A stretch of DNA of 64,000 bases from Kineosporia succinea (GCF_030811555.1 NZ_JAUSQZ010000001.1:6383241-6447240); one strand, 5' to 3'; shown: positions 25,433-34,519, counted from the stretch's first letter. Numbers and translations: made by a program. The notes: generated by a model from the letters alone, not told the origin.

Positions 25433-25693
25433 CCCTGCCACCGCCGCTGCCCCTGCCACTGCCGCTGCCCCGGGGTGCAGCGGAACCGATCAGGGCACGT
25501 CGTCCCGGTCGGGTCTGCGTCGGCTGGTTGTCGTTCTGCCCGGCCACGGGCCCAGCTGGTCGTGGTCAGCGTCCGGTGCGCCGCCGCGTCCTTCATGCTG
25601 ATCATCCGTTCGGGTCGGCTGTGTGGGTGGCTCGTGCTCACGCGCTCGCCACGGGTGACGGCCTGCGCCCGGGTGTGCGGGGGCGGTGTCACG

Positions 25694-26803
25694 ATGACGG
25701 GCATGGACGATCCGCGGCAGTGGCGCCGGCCCGAACGGCAGGTCGGGCTGGTGTTCGATGCCGGTGCGCGGGAGGCGGGGACGCACGTCAATCTGTCCGG
25801 GATCCGTGCGGACGGCGCTCATCTGTGGGTCGCCGGTGACGAGACCGCGACGCTCGAGCGTCTCACCGCCGTTGCCGGGCCGGACGGGGTGCTCTCGCGG
25901 TACGGCGGTCACCGCACCGTGCGCCTGGCCGACCTGGTGGATCTGCCGGCCGGTGCTGACGACGAGGCCGACATCGAGGGTCTGGCCCGCAGTGGCGACT
26001 GGCTGTGGGCCATCGGGTCGCACAGCCTCAAGCGCCGCCGGATCAAGGACACCCACCCCGACACGAAGGCTCGCAAGCGCCTGGCCAAGGTGCTGCGGGA
26101 GGAGAACCGGTTCACCCTGCTGCGCCTGGCGGTCGCCACCGCCGGTGAGCATGGGCCGGGTGCGCCGCAGCTGGTGCGCACGGCTGAGTCCGGTGGGCAG
26201 CGGCTGACCTCGGCCGTGCTCGGCGGCCGGGGTGACTCGATCACCGATCTGCTGGCGGGCGATCCTCATCTGGGGCCGTTCCTGTCGATCCCGGGCAAGG
26301 ACAACGGCGTCGACATCGAGGGCATCGCCGCGCACGGCGACCGGCTGTACCTGGGGATGCGGGGGCCGGTGCTGCGAGGATGGGCCACGCTCCTGGAGAT
26401 CCGGCCCGTCACCGATCCCGACGACGAGCACCGCCTCGTGCTGGCTCCCATGGACGACGGCGAGCGCTACCGGACGCATTTCCTGGACCTGGGTGGCCTG
26501 GGTATCCGTGATCTGTGTCCGCACGGGGACGATCTGCTGATCCTGGCCGGTCCGAGCATGAGCCTGTCCGGGCCGATCCGGGTGCTGCGCTGGCGGGGCG
26601 GGTGTGTGGTGGACGCCGCGGACGTGGTGCGCGGCGGGGAGCTGGAGACCGTGATGTCGCTGCCGCACGGGCAGGGCGTCGATCACGCCGAAGGCATCAC
26701 GCTGCTGGACGACGATCGTCTGCTGGTGGTGTACGACTCCCCGGCGGCCGGGCGGATGATTCCCGGTGGTGTGCTGGCCGATGTCGTGGCCCTGCGCGAC
26801 TGA
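25694..26803 (+). CDS. DUF3616-family protein
   Basis: 369 residues from the ATG at 25694 (ATG 25703 also possible). Repeated strand-rich segments with NLSGIRADGAHLWVAGDETATLERL, DIEGLARSGDWLWAIGSHS, VDIEGIAAHGDRLYLGMRGP and DHAEGITLLDD show a beta-propeller-like repeat with the D-(I/H)-EG-(I/L) motif typical of DUF3616. No signal peptide. Function unknown. It stands between the DUF3152 gene and the glycogen-synthase remnant, with no obvious operon partner. Confidence 0.8.
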   Translation: MTGMDDPRQWRRPERQVGLVFDAGAREAGTHVNLSGIRADGAHLWVAGDETATLERLTAVAGPDGVLSRYGGHRTVRLADLVDLPAGADDEADIEGLARSGDWLWAIGSHSLKRRRIKDTHPDTKARKRLAKVLREENRFTLLRLAVATAGEHGPGAPQLVRTAESGGQRLTSAVLGGRGDSITDLLAGDPHLGPFLSIPGKDNGVDIEGIAAHGDRLYLGMRGPVLRGWATLLEIRPVTDPDDEHRLVLAPMDDGERYRTHFLDLGGLGIRDLCPHGDDLLILAGPSMSLSGPIRVLRWRGGCVVDAADVVRGGELETVMSLPHGQGVDHAEGITLLDDDRLLVVYDSPAAGRMIPGGVLADVVALRD

Positions 26804-26843
26804 ACCCCCGCCCGATCCGTCAGCCGGTGGTTGGAGCACCCGG

Positions 26844-27152
26844 TCATCGCAGCACGTCCCGGTACAGCTTCGCGGTCCGGGACGCGACCTTGTCCTGCCC
26901 GGCGGCGAGGGCCCGGACCTGCCGCGCGGCGCCCGGGGTGTCGGCAGCGTCGGTTGGGGTGTCGGTCGGGGTGAGGGGGTGCTCGGGGTCAGGTGCGTGA
27001 GGACGCGTCGGCGCACCGATGCGGTGCACCTGCACCTCGATGCCGTGCCCGGGCAGATGACGGGCCAGATGCCCGGCGTGGACACCGCCTCCGCCGTAGA
27101 CGTGGGGCGGGTACTCACGGGTGAACAGTCCGGCGACTAGGTTTTTGTTCAC
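26844..27152 (-). pseudogene. glycogen synthase (GT4, GlgA/GlgM-type) remnant with internal deletion
   Basis: 102 residues. The start VAGLFTREYPPHVYGGGGVH is the N-terminal sugar-nucleotide loop of actinobacterial GT4 glycogen synthases, and the last 25 residues (AAGQDKVASRTAKLYRDVL) match their C-terminal helix. Full-length relatives are about 390 residues, so some 290 residues, including all catalytic motifs, have been lost, and the join is filled by a Thr/Pro/Asp-rich stretch. It is divergent from, and almost touches, the ROK gene. Confidence 0.65.
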
Positions 27153-27164
27153 GACTTGAGCATA

Positions 27165-28451
27165 ATGTCGGGTGTGTGTCCGTCAACCGTTTCGCCCTCT
27201 ATCGCCTCGACGTCAGATCTGCGGCTGGCGCACCTGTCGCGAGCGCTGCGGACGGTGCATCTGTCACCGGTCGCGTTGTCGAAGGCGGGCCTGTCGCGGG
27301 AACTGGGCTGCACCCGGGCGACGGCCGGGACCCTGATCGGTGACCTCGAACGCGTGGGCCTGGTTCAGGAGAAGGCCGTCGTGGTGACCGGGGGACGCGG
27401 CCGGCCCAGTGCGCTGCTCGGCCCGGCCGGCGACGGGCCGGTCGTCGTGACGCTCGGGATCGCCCCCGACGCCGTGCGGATCGCCCATGTCCCGATCACC
27501 GGCGTCCTGACCGACGTGACGGCCCACCCTCTCGACGCACCGGACCCGTACCCCGTCGACACCGTTCTCGCTGCGGCCCGGACCCTGCTGCGCTCGCGGC
27601 TGGAGCAGCTCGGCGCGCGGGTGGCCGGGATCGGGGTGTCCGTGCACGGGCTCGTCGAGCGCGGCAGCGGGCAGATCCTGTCGGCTCCCGGCCTGGGCTG
27701 GGCGGGCCCGCCGGTGGACGTCCTGGCCGCGCTCGGTCTGTCACCGTCCGATCCGCGCGTGCGGATCGGCAATGTCGCGACTCTCGTCGCGGTCGCCGAG
27801 GCCCACCGCGGACGCGCGTCGCAGGCCGAGGCCCCGCCGGATGTAGTGGCCGGGTCGGTGCTGGTCGTGCACAGCGACGTCGGTGTCGGCGGCGCTCTGC
27901 TCGTCGGTGGCCGCCCGGTCACCGGGCGCCGGGGCCTGGCCGGCGAGTACGGTCACGCGCCGTTCGGCACCCAGGACCTGCCGTGCCGGTGCGGCGCTCG
28001 CGGATGCTGGGAGACCGAGGTCGACCGTCTGGCCCTGGCCCGTCTGGCGGGCGCCGAGGTCAGTGTCGCGAGCGCGGGCGCGGTGGCGGCGCAGGTCTTC
28101 CAGCTGGGCCGGACGGCAGCCGCGGGTCCGGGTTCCGCGATCGCGGGTGACGCCGTGCGCACGGCGGCTGCGTCATTGGGCTGCGGCATCGGCGCTCTGA
28201 TCGCCGTGCACGACCCTGACCTGGTGCTTCTCAGCGAGCATGCGGCCGAGCTGTACGGGGCGGCGCCGGAGACGGTCATCGGTGCCGCCGCCGGTGCCGT
28301 GGCCCCCGCCGGCACGCCCCCGGATCTGCCACCGATCGAGGTGACAGCTGTCGGTGAGGACGCCGGGCTCGTCGGTGCCGCCGAGTCCGTGTTCGACGTC
28401 CTGCTCGACGACCTGTCCCTGCTGAGCACCCCGTGGGAGCGCCCGGTATGA
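27165..28451 (+). CDS. ROK-family transcriptional regulator
   Basis: 428 residues from ATG 27165 (a TTG at 27156 is in frame). A winged HTH occupies about residues 20-75 (LSRELGCTRATAGTLIGDLE). The ROK sugar-kinase-like domain has VVHSDVGVGGALLVGG and a zinc-binding CRCGARGCWETEVDRLA with the expected HxxGH-like EYGHAPFG just before it. It probably represses sugar genes when no ligand is bound. Its stop overlaps the start of the inositol-phosphatase-like gene (ATGA), so the two are one operon. Confidence 0.87.
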   Translation: MSGVCPSTVSPSIASTSDLRLAHLSRALRTVHLSPVALSKAGLSRELGCTRATAGTLIGDLERVGLVQEKAVVVTGGRGRPSALLGPAGDGPVVVTLGIAPDAVRIAHVPITGVLTDVTAHPLDAPDPYPVDTVLAAARTLLRSRLEQLGARVAGIGVSVHGLVERGSGQILSAPGLGWAGPPVDVLAALGLSPSDPRVRIGNVATLVAVAEAHRGRASQAEAPPDVVAGSVLVVHSDVGVGGALLVGGRPVTGRRGLAGEYGHAPFGTQDLPCRCGARGCWETEVDRLALARLAGAEVSVASAGAVAAQVFQLGRTAAAGPGSAIAGDAVRTAAASLGCGIGALIAVHDPDLVLLSEHAAELYGAAPETVIGAAAGAVAPAGTPPDLPPIEVTAVGEDAGLVGAAESVFDVLLDDLSLLSTPWERPV

Positions 28452-29323
28452 CCTCACCCTTCTGCGCGTGGCAGCCCGAGCTGACGTTCGCCCAGGACTT
28501 CGCCGACCGCGCGGGCGCTCGCGTCCGGGCCCTGGTGGCATCCGGTCTCGACGTGGCCACCAAGGCCGACGCGTCCCCGGTGACGACGGCCGATCAGCAG
28601 CTGAACGACGCGTTCATCGACGAGGTCAGCAGGCGTTTCCCCGGTGACGGGGTCCTGGGGGAGGAGGCGAGCCTGCCCGGACGCACGCGCGATGGTGTGC
28701 TTGATGGTGTGCCCGAGGACGGTGAGCGCGTGTGGGTGATCGATCCGATCGACGGGACGCAGCAGCTGATCCTCGGCATCCCGCTGTTCATGATCTCGAT
28801 CGCCCTGGTCGTGGACGGCCGCCCGGTCGTCGCGGTCGCCCACAACCCCTCCACCGGGGACATGTACTGGGCCTCGATCGGGCAGGGCGCGTTCCGCGGC
28901 ACCCCGCACGGCCGCAGCGAGCGCTTGGTGGTCTCGTCCCGTTCACTGGGGCCGGACACGACCGGCGCGGTGACCGTCAACGCCGGTGGCAGCGTGCCTT
29001 TCGAGGCCGGGCTGAACAGTGACGGCCTCGTCCAGCTGCAGCCCGGCCCGGTCGCGGCGCCGCACCGGTTCCCGTGGCCGTCGGTGTTCTCGGGCTGCAA
29101 GGTGGCCGAGGGCGCGTGGGAGGCCGACCTCTACAGCGGCACCGCCCCCTGGGACGTGGCCGCCGTGGCCCTGCTCGTGAGCGAAGCCGGCGGCACGGTG
29201 ACCGACCGCCTCGGCCGCCCCCAGCGCTACAGCGCCCCGGTCAACGGGTGCATCCTGTCCAACGGCCACGTGCACGAGGCGCTCGTGACGGCCTGGAGCC
29301 GCGAGTACGTGCCCCGCGCCTGA
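28448..29323 (+). CDS. inositol-monophosphatase-family phosphatase
   Basis: 291 residues from the ATG overlapping the ROK stop. Motifs of the Mg2+-dependent family are present: KADASPVTTADQQLN, GEEAS, the metal-binding VWVIDPIDGTQQL and the late WDVAAVALLVSEAGG. It should hydrolyse a sugar phosphate or inositol phosphate (or histidinol phosphate, which some members use). Translational coupling to a ROK regulator favours a sugar-related role. Confidence 0.88.
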   Translation: MTSPFCAWQPELTFAQDFADRAGARVRALVASGLDVATKADASPVTTADQQLNDAFIDEVSRRFPGDGVLGEEASLPGRTRDGVLDGVPEDGERVWVIDPIDGTQQLILGIPLFMISIALVVDGRPVVAVAHNPSTGDMYWASIGQGAFRGTPHGRSERLVVSSRSLGPDTTGAVTVNAGGSVPFEAGLNSDGLVQLQPGPVAAPHRFPWPSVFSGCKVAEGAWEADLYSGTAPWDVAAVALLVSEAGGTVTDRLGRPQRYSAPVNGCILSNGHVHEALVTAWSREYVPRA

Positions 29324-29440
29324 AGACCCTGACAACCCGGCACCTCGTGGCCTGCGAGACGTACGCCGTGGACCGGCGAGGACCACCACGGGCATGAACC
29401 GGCGAAACGACCTCGTCACGGCCTTCCCGGGGAAGGCACG

Positions 29441-29944
29441 TCACCCGGCGGGGTCGAACCCGGCAACCCTGAACACCGGGAAAGAGGCTGCGACGCGCTC
29501 GAACTCCGGCAGGGGCGCTCCCAGAGCGACGGGGATGTGCGGACGGGCGCCGGGCGCGACGTCCACGTACCGGCGCAGGACCGGCGCCCGCTGCCCGGCC
29601 GGCACCTCGATCAGGTCGACCTCGTGGGCCGAGCCGTGCCGGACGACCGCGTGACCGTGAGCCGCCCGCACGTTACGCACCCAGTTCGCGTTCTCGCCCA
29701 GCATCGACACCAGGTACCAGTCGCCGTCGTGGTCGGCCAGCACGACCGGGAAGACGATGGTGTCGCCGCTCGTGCGTCCGCGGACCTCCAGGGTCACGTC
29801 ACGACGCCGGGCGAGGCGGCCCGCGGCGTACTGGCGGGCCCAGAACCGGTTCAGGGCCCGCGCGATCACGTCGGGACGGTCACCGCGGTAGATCCAGCGT
29901 TTCAGCCGGTGGAGCACGCTCACCGAACGCCGGCCGTCACCCAT
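29441..29944 (-). CDS. deazaflavin (F420)-dependent nitroreductase-family protein
   Basis: 167 residues. TLEVRGRTSGDTIVFPVVL and WYLVSMLGENANWVRNVRA with HGHAVVRHG follow the DDN split-barrel pattern (R-GR-SG, and the GE-.W-N-A signature binding F420). A cytoplasmic or membrane-associated reductase using coenzyme F420; the substrate is unknown. Lies convergent to the phosphatase-like gene and in tandem after the histidine phosphatase. Confidence 0.85.
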   Translation of the reverse strand: MGDGRRSVSVLHRLKRWIYRGDRPDVIARALNRFWARQYAAGRLARRRDVTLEVRGRTSGDTIVFPVVLADHDGDWYLVSMLGENANWVRNVRAAHGHAVVRHGSAHEVDLIEVPAGQRAPVLRRYVDVAPGARPHIPVALGAPLPEFERVAASFPVFRVAGFDPAG

Positions 29945-29973
29945 GCACCCACCCTAGGACCCGGACCCTTCGC

Positions 29974-30516
29974 TCACAGGTGCCCGACGTCGTTGAAGCA
30001 GATCAGGGCCGCGGGCCGTGAGGTCTCCCACCGCACGATCGTCACCCCGCAGTTGGCCTGGTTCAGGCCCAGCCACCGCCAGTCCGGGGCGTCGAGCACG
30101 TGCCGCACGAACCAGCCGATGACGAAGTTGTGCGTCACCACCAGATCCGTACGATCGCGCTCGCCGACCGCGCCCAGGTGCTCGACGGCCTCCCGCAGCA
30201 CCGCCGGGCCCGGGTCCCGCTCGTCCTCGGGCACGGCCGCGAAGAAGTCCCGGTAACGCGCCGGATAGGAATCGGGCACCGGGGTGCGGTCTTTCACCAG
30301 GTCACACTCGTGCACCGGGACACCGGGCAGGAACGGCGTCACGATCTGTGTCGTCTGCACCGCCCGCGGCAGGCAGCTGTGATGCACGGCGTCGAAACGG
30401 GTGCCGGTCAGACGCCGCCCCAGACTCGTCGCCTGCGCCCGCCCGGCCGCGGACAGCCCGGCTCCCTCGGGCGACTGCTCGCCGTGGCGCACCAGGTACA
30501 AGGTCGTGCTGGGCAT
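29974..30516 (-). CDS. histidine phosphatase family protein (phosphoglycerate-mutase-like)
   Basis: 180 residues from the ATG at 30516 with GGGAG upstream. YLVRHGEQ carries the catalytic RHG; the second histidine is in LVVTHNFVIGW and the usual arginine in HSCLPRAVQTTQ. A single-domain cytoplasmic phosphatase of unspecified substrate. Separated by 29 bases from the downstream nitroreductase gene; the two may be cotranscribed. Confidence 0.88.
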   Translation of the reverse strand: MPSTTLYLVRHGEQSPEGAGLSAAGRAQATSLGRRLTGTRFDAVHHSCLPRAVQTTQIVTPFLPGVPVHECDLVKDRTPVPDSYPARYRDFFAAVPEDERDPGPAVLREAVEHLGAVGERDRTDLVVTHNFVIGWFVRHVLDAPDWRWLGLNQANCGVTIVRWETSRPAALICFNDVGHL

Positions 30517-30642
30517 AGGACTCCCAAGGAGAAGAGAAGGTCAGGGGCGAAGATCGTCACGCGCGCCGTAGCCGCGACCGGGCTCAGGGCGGGTTCAGGG
30601 CGGGCTCATGGGGACATGGGTACCAGTGGGGTCCGACATTCT

Positions 30643-30662
30643 TGCCCGGGCGATACCGGGCA
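30643..30662. promoter_or_regulatory. inverted repeat upstream of the recombinase gene
   Basis: TGCCCGG-gcgata-CCGGGCA has perfect 7-bp arms and ends 11 bases before the recombinase ATG at 30674. It could be an operator or an integrase arm site. Confidence 0.4.
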
Positions 30663-30673
30663 GAATGATCCGT

Positions 30674-31765
30674 ATGGCCCAGCCCATCGACCAGCCCGTC
30701 GAAGAGCCCACCGAAACCCCGCACCGGCCCGGCGAAGTCGCACTTCCCACCGACGGGACGGTCGATCCGGCCTACGCGTACGTGGCCCGGCTCGCGGCCA
30801 TCGACGCCCAGGCCGCGGAAGATTCCCTGGCCCCCTCCACCCGGGCCGCGTACGAGCGGGCCTGGAACGCGTTCGAGGTCTGGGCCGCCCACCACCGCCT
30901 CCTGGCGCTGCCCGCGACGGCCTCGACGGTCCGCGCGTTCGTCGCCCACCTGCGCGACCGCGACCAGCCCGCGAGCCTGCCCACGATCAACCAGCACCTG
31001 TCCGCGATCTGGGCCACGCACGCCGAGGCGGGCCTGCCCTCGGCCCGTCAGGACGGGCAGCTGCGCCTGCGCCTGCAGGGCTACGCCCGCCAGGACCAGG
31101 AACGTCTCGTCCACCAGATGTCCGCGCTCCTGGTCCGCGACGTGCAGGCCCTCATCGACACGATGGCCGACGACCTGGCCCGCGAGCGCCACACCGCCAC
31201 CGACGAACGGGCCGTGCGCAAGGCCGAACTCGTGCACCGCCGCGACAAGGCCGTCATCCTCCTGGGCCTGGCCACCGCGATGCGCCGCTCCGAACTGGCC
31301 CGCATCGAACTCGCCGACCTGCACGAGGAGGCCGAGGGGCTCGTCGTCACCCCTCGCTGGACCAAACGCGACCAGGCCGGCACCGAACGCCACCCCCGGG
31401 CCGTTCCCCGCGGCGCCTCCCGCACCACCTGCCCCGTCACCGCCCTCAACGCCTGGATCGACGCCGCCGCCATCACCGACGGCCCCCTGTTCCGGCCCGT
31501 CACCCGCTGGGGCACGGTCGGCGCGAAAGGCTTCACCCCGCAGGTCGTGCGCACCATCGTCGCCCAGCGCGCCCAGGCCGCGGGTCTGCCCGGCACCTGG
31601 GGCGCCCACTCACTGCGCGCCGGGTTCGCCACCCAGAGCGCCCGCAACGGCGTGGCCCGCCACGTCATCATGGCCGACGGCGACTGGCGCTCGGCCGCCG
31701 TCGACCGCTACCTGCGCCGCGGCGCCCTCTGGGACGGCGCCGCCGCCAAGAGCCTCGGCCTGTGA
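30674..31765 (+). CDS. tyrosine recombinase / site-specific integrase
   Basis: 363 residues from ATG 30674 (ATG 30665 also in frame). An N-terminal SAM-like DNA-binding domain (TRAAYERAWNAFEVWAAHH) precedes the catalytic domain with Arg I in LATAMRRSELARI (about 203), HxxR in GAHSLRAGFATQ (about 311), a Trp at the usual His/Trp position (DGDWRSA) and the tyrosine nucleophile in DRYLRRG (about 346). All catalytic residues look present. No phage genes or att repeats are evident nearby; it precedes a toxin-antitoxin-like pair, suggesting a small mobile remnant. Confidence 0.88.
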   Translation: MAQPIDQPVEEPTETPHRPGEVALPTDGTVDPAYAYVARLAAIDAQAAEDSLAPSTRAAYERAWNAFEVWAAHHRLLALPATASTVRAFVAHLRDRDQPASLPTINQHLSAIWATHAEAGLPSARQDGQLRLRLQGYARQDQERLVHQMSALLVRDVQALIDTMADDLARERHTATDERAVRKAELVHRRDKAVILLGLATAMRRSELARIELADLHEEAEGLVVTPRWTKRDQAGTERHPRAVPRGASRTTCPVTALNAWIDAAAITDGPLFRPVTRWGTVGAKGFTPQVVRTIVAQRAQAAGLPGTWGAHSLRAGFATQSARNGVARHVIMADGDWRSAAVDRYLRRGALWDGAAAKSLGL

Positions 31766-31989
31766 CACCCCGGAAACCACAGATCCCGATGGTGGACGCG
31801 CCGGTCACCGAGCCATCCCCGGTCACCGAACGGTGCGACACCAGAGGGGACGGGCATGGCCACCGGCTCCCCGTCGGCGCTCCCGGCCGGCGCTCGTAAT
31901 CAGCGCTCGCAGGGGGCACGACCAGGTGACACGAGAAGGGTCTGGAGGCGGCGGGCAAGGCTGTCGGTGGCGTGCTCTACGGTGAACAT

Positions 31990-32280
31990 ATGGGCTGGAA
32001 ATGGGCGCCGTTCTTCGTCATGGAGTGGCTCGGCGCGGCCGGTATCGAGCCGCACGAGGTCATGCAGGTGCTGGAGGCACATCGCCGCTGGCCCCGGGCG
32101 GCGGTCTCAACGAGCAACGGGCTGCGTCCCCTCACGATCTGGGCCCGCACCCGCGGCGGAAGGGCGCTGATGGTGGCGGTCAGGCGCCTTGATGGGCGAG
32201 ACTGGGAAATCGTCGGCGCCCGCGCGCTGAGCGACGCCGAACTCGCCGAGCTGGAGAAGTGGGAGGCCGACCGTGACTGA
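31990..32280 (+). CDS. BrnT-like putative toxin
   Basis: 96 residues from ATG 31990. The order W-A-PFFVMEWLGAAGIEPHEVMQ, then strands with LTIWARTRGGRALMVAVRR and a terminal helix ARALSDAELAELEKWE, resembles small RelE/BrnT-type or DUF4258-like proteins. It overlaps by 8 bases a gene for a ribbon-helix-helix-like protein, an arrangement typical of type II toxin-antitoxin pairs. Assignment is by size, pattern and context, not by strong identity. Confidence 0.5.
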   Translation: MGWKWAPFFVMEWLGAAGIEPHEVMQVLEAHRRWPRAAVSTSNGLRPLTIWARTRGGRALMVAVRRLDGRDWEIVGARALSDAELAELEKWEADRD

Positions 32281-32497
32281 CCTGACGGACTGGTCCGCGC
32301 TCGACATGAACGCCCTCGTCTTCCTCGACGAGCCCCACCCCGACCTCGCCGAGCTCCCGCCGCCGGGCACCAGCACGTCGAGCCTCGTCGTCGACGTCGA
32401 ACCCGACGTGCTCGACGAACTGGCCCGCGAGGCCGCCGCCACCGGCCGCACCCTCACCCAGGTCGCGCAAGACCGTCTCCGGCACCCGGCCGCCTGA
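32273..32497 (+). CDS. putative ribbon-helix-helix antitoxin
   Basis: 74 residues from a GTG overlapping the previous gene by 8 bases. The C-terminal part SSLVVDVEPDVLDELAREA then ATGRTLTQVAQDRLRH has the strand-helix-helix layout of antitoxins such as BrnA or CopG types; the acidic N-terminal half (MNALVFLDEPHPDLAELP) could be the toxin-binding arm. Probably autoregulates the pair. It follows the tyrosine recombinase. Confidence 0.5.
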   Translation: MTDLTDWSALDMNALVFLDEPHPDLAELPPPGTSTSSLVVDVEPDVLDELAREAAATGRTLTQVAQDRLRHPAA

Positions 32498-32651
32498 GCC
32501 ACCTGCGCTCACCCGGCCGCCTGAACCCGGCAGCAACACCACCCGGCCACCACCCAGCCACCACCCAGCGGCCAGACGGCCCGACCGCCTGCGTCCAGCC
32601 GGCCGCCTGAACCCGACGGCCCGCGAGCAGTAGCGGCTGGCCAGGGAGTGC

Positions 32652-33356
32652 CTACACGTCGCCCGTGACCGGGCTGAGGCAGGCCACGCGTTCGTCGTCC
32701 GTCTCCACGACCAGCTCGTAGTCCTGTGGGCACAGGTCCTCGGAGGCGACCGTCGCCGAGGTGACGTAGTCGTGCTCGGTCTCGCACGACACCTCGACCA
32801 CGCGCACCCAGTCGTCGGCGCTGTTCTCGTCGTAGTCGCGCCAGCAGCCGCTGCCTTCTTCCTCGCCCTCGACGAACCACGGCACGGGCGCGTAGACCAG
32901 GAGCGCGCCGGCGCCCAGCAGCACGGTCACCGCCAGGGCCAGGCTCGTCGAACCGGCGACCCAGCCCAGCACCCGCACCGGCCGCTGCCCCGCCCGCCGC
33001 AGCCGAAGGTAGTCGCGCAGGCTCATGCCCAGCAGCACCAGGCTCGCGAGCACGCCGAAACCCCAGAAGAAGACGGCCTCCACCCTGTCGTCGGCACCCA
33101 GGGACATGACGGCCTGCCCCGGCAGCATCACCACCCCGCACCAGAAGAAGACCAGCATGGTGCGGCGCTCGTACTTCTGCCGGCGAAAGGCCGCGCTCAG
33201 CCGGGCGGACAGCTCATCGGCGGGCCCGGACCCGTCCGGCAGCCACAGCGGCCAGTTCTCGGGCGGGGCCGGCCACGACGGGTCGGGCGACCAGCCCGCG
33301 TCAGGGCTCCAGCCCTGCGGTGGGACCGGCCAGTTCGGGGGTGGATTGAAGCGCAC
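32652..33356 (-). CDS. membrane protein with septum-formation-like extracellular domain
   Basis: 234 residues from a GTG at 33356; the frame goes further upstream into Arg-rich noise. The N-terminus repeats a W-x-P-P motif (NPPPNWPVPPQGW, PDPSWPAPPENWPLW), like the tryptophan-proline modules ahead of many actinobacterial membrane proteins. Three hydrophobic segments follow (MLVFFWCGVVML and others), then an external domain of about 70 residues with four cysteines (GCWRDY, VSCETEHDY, DLCPQDY, VACLSP), similar to the VxCxxxHxxxV pattern of Septum_form-type domains. Function unknown. Confidence 0.6.
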   Translation of the reverse strand: MRFNPPPNWPVPPQGWSPDAGWSPDPSWPAPPENWPLWLPDGSGPADELSARLSAAFRRQKYERRTMLVFFWCGVVMLPGQAVMSLGADDRVEAVFFWGFGVLASLVLLGMSLRDYLRLRRAGQRPVRVLGWVAGSTSLALAVTVLLGAGALLVYAPVPWFVEGEEEGSGCWRDYDENSADDWVRVVEVSCETEHDYVTSATVASEDLCPQDYELVVETDDERVACLSPVTGDV

Positions 33357-33426
33357 AGTGGATCTTCGTGCGCGCACACCGCCCGCGTCGCGTGAATATC
33401 CGAATCGTGATGAACCGGGCACGTTC

Positions 33427-34290
33427 TCAGCGTCGGCCGCTGCGTTCCCTCGGCACCGGATCCTCGTACGCACCCGGGGCGCCCTCGTACGCCCGGCCGT
33501 TGCGCGTCGGCCACGCGTTGGCCCGGCACCCGTGCAGGCCCAGCGTCTGCTGCTGCATCACCGGCGCCGCCCGCCCCCGCCCGGGACACAGCTCGTGCCC
33601 GTGCCCCAGCCGGTGCCCCGTCTCGTGGTTGATCAGGTACGCCCGGTATACCGCCAGCGACGCCGGATACCCCTTCACCCCGTGCGCCCACCGGGCCACG
33701 TTGATCACGACGTCGTCGCCGTTACGGCACGACGTGTACCCGTTCGAGGTACCGCCGCACAGCACGTCCCGGGTGCCGGGCGTACTCAGCCGGATCGTGA
33801 AGTCGGGCGCCCGGCCCGCCCCCACCTGCCGCAACCGCACCTCGCCCTGACCGGGCCAGCTGCGTGCGTCCGCGAAGATCCGCCCCACCTGCCGCGCGAA
33901 CTCCCCGGCCGGAACACCCCTCACCCCATGCTCCACCGCCACCTGGTAGCGCAGCACCGGCCCCGAAACCCCCAGCGTCCGCGAGCGCACCGGCGCGATC
34001 ACCCACGCACCAGGACCGTCGTACGGGTACGCGATCGTGCGCACCGGCCGGCTACGGGACACCCCGCCGTGAGCACCGGACGAAACCCCGGCCGAAGCCC
34101 CTACCGAAGCCCCGGCAGAGACACGCCCCGAAGCCACGACCGACGGCATGACCGACGGCATCGGAGCAGCCCCACCGGAACCAGCCCCTGCACCGGATCC
34201 TGACGGCACCCCGCACGCCACCGACGTACCCGCCACCGAAACGGCCACGACAGCACCCACCACGACCGAACGACACCGAACCAAGAACAC
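33427..34290 (-). CDS. DUF3152 lipoprotein-like metzincin, paralogue 2
   Basis: 287 residues from the GTG at 34290, preceded by AGGAG. The signal VVVGAVVAVSVAGTSVAC ends in a lipobox-like TSVAC, so a lipid-anchored extracellular protein is likely. After a Ser/Gly/Ala linker the DUF3152 domain shows INHETGHRLGHGHELC, again an exact HExxHxxGxxH, and APVMQQQTLGLHGC. It is clearly paralogous to the protein at 24590-25432, with the same four-cysteine layout. It may cleave cell-wall-associated substrates, but this is inference. Confidence 0.83.
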   Translation of the reverse strand: MFLVRCRSVVVGAVVAVSVAGTSVACGVPSGSGAGAGSGGAAPMPSVMPSVVASGRVSAGASVGASAGVSSGAHGGVSRSRPVRTIAYPYDGPGAWVIAPVRSRTLGVSGPVLRYQVAVEHGVRGVPAGEFARQVGRIFADARSWPGQGEVRLRQVGAGRAPDFTIRLSTPGTRDVLCGGTSNGYTSCRNGDDVVINVARWAHGVKGYPASLAVYRAYLINHETGHRLGHGHELCPGRGRAAPVMQQQTLGLHGCRANAWPTRNGRAYEGAPGAYEDPVPRERSGRR

Positions 34291-34458
34291 GGGAGAACTC
34301 CTGCTGCAGCCGTCACCCCGGGTGAAACCCGGGCCTCATTGCAACGACGCCGCGAGAACCCCGAAAAGTGGCCGGCACCAGCGAGATCAGCGTCACCCCC
34401 GACCATGCAACCGATCCGAGCACTATCCGTCCTCGACCCGTGCCACACACCCGATGCC

Positions 34459-34511
34459 CAGACCGAGCCAGACCGAGCCAGACCGGGGGAGAGCCAGACC
34501 GGGGGAGAGCC
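34459..34511. repeat. short tandem repeats (10-bp and 16-bp units)
   Basis: GACCGAGCCA occurs twice and then GACCGGGGGAGAGCC(A) twice, just beyond the 3' end of the TetR gene. Confidence 0.75.
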
Positions 34512-34519
34512 CTACCCGC

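Noticed and set aside
30643-32500. Complete prophage or integrative element around the first integrase
   Set aside because: No structural, replication or transfer genes and no att direct repeat recognised; only integrase plus a toxin-antitoxin-like pair.
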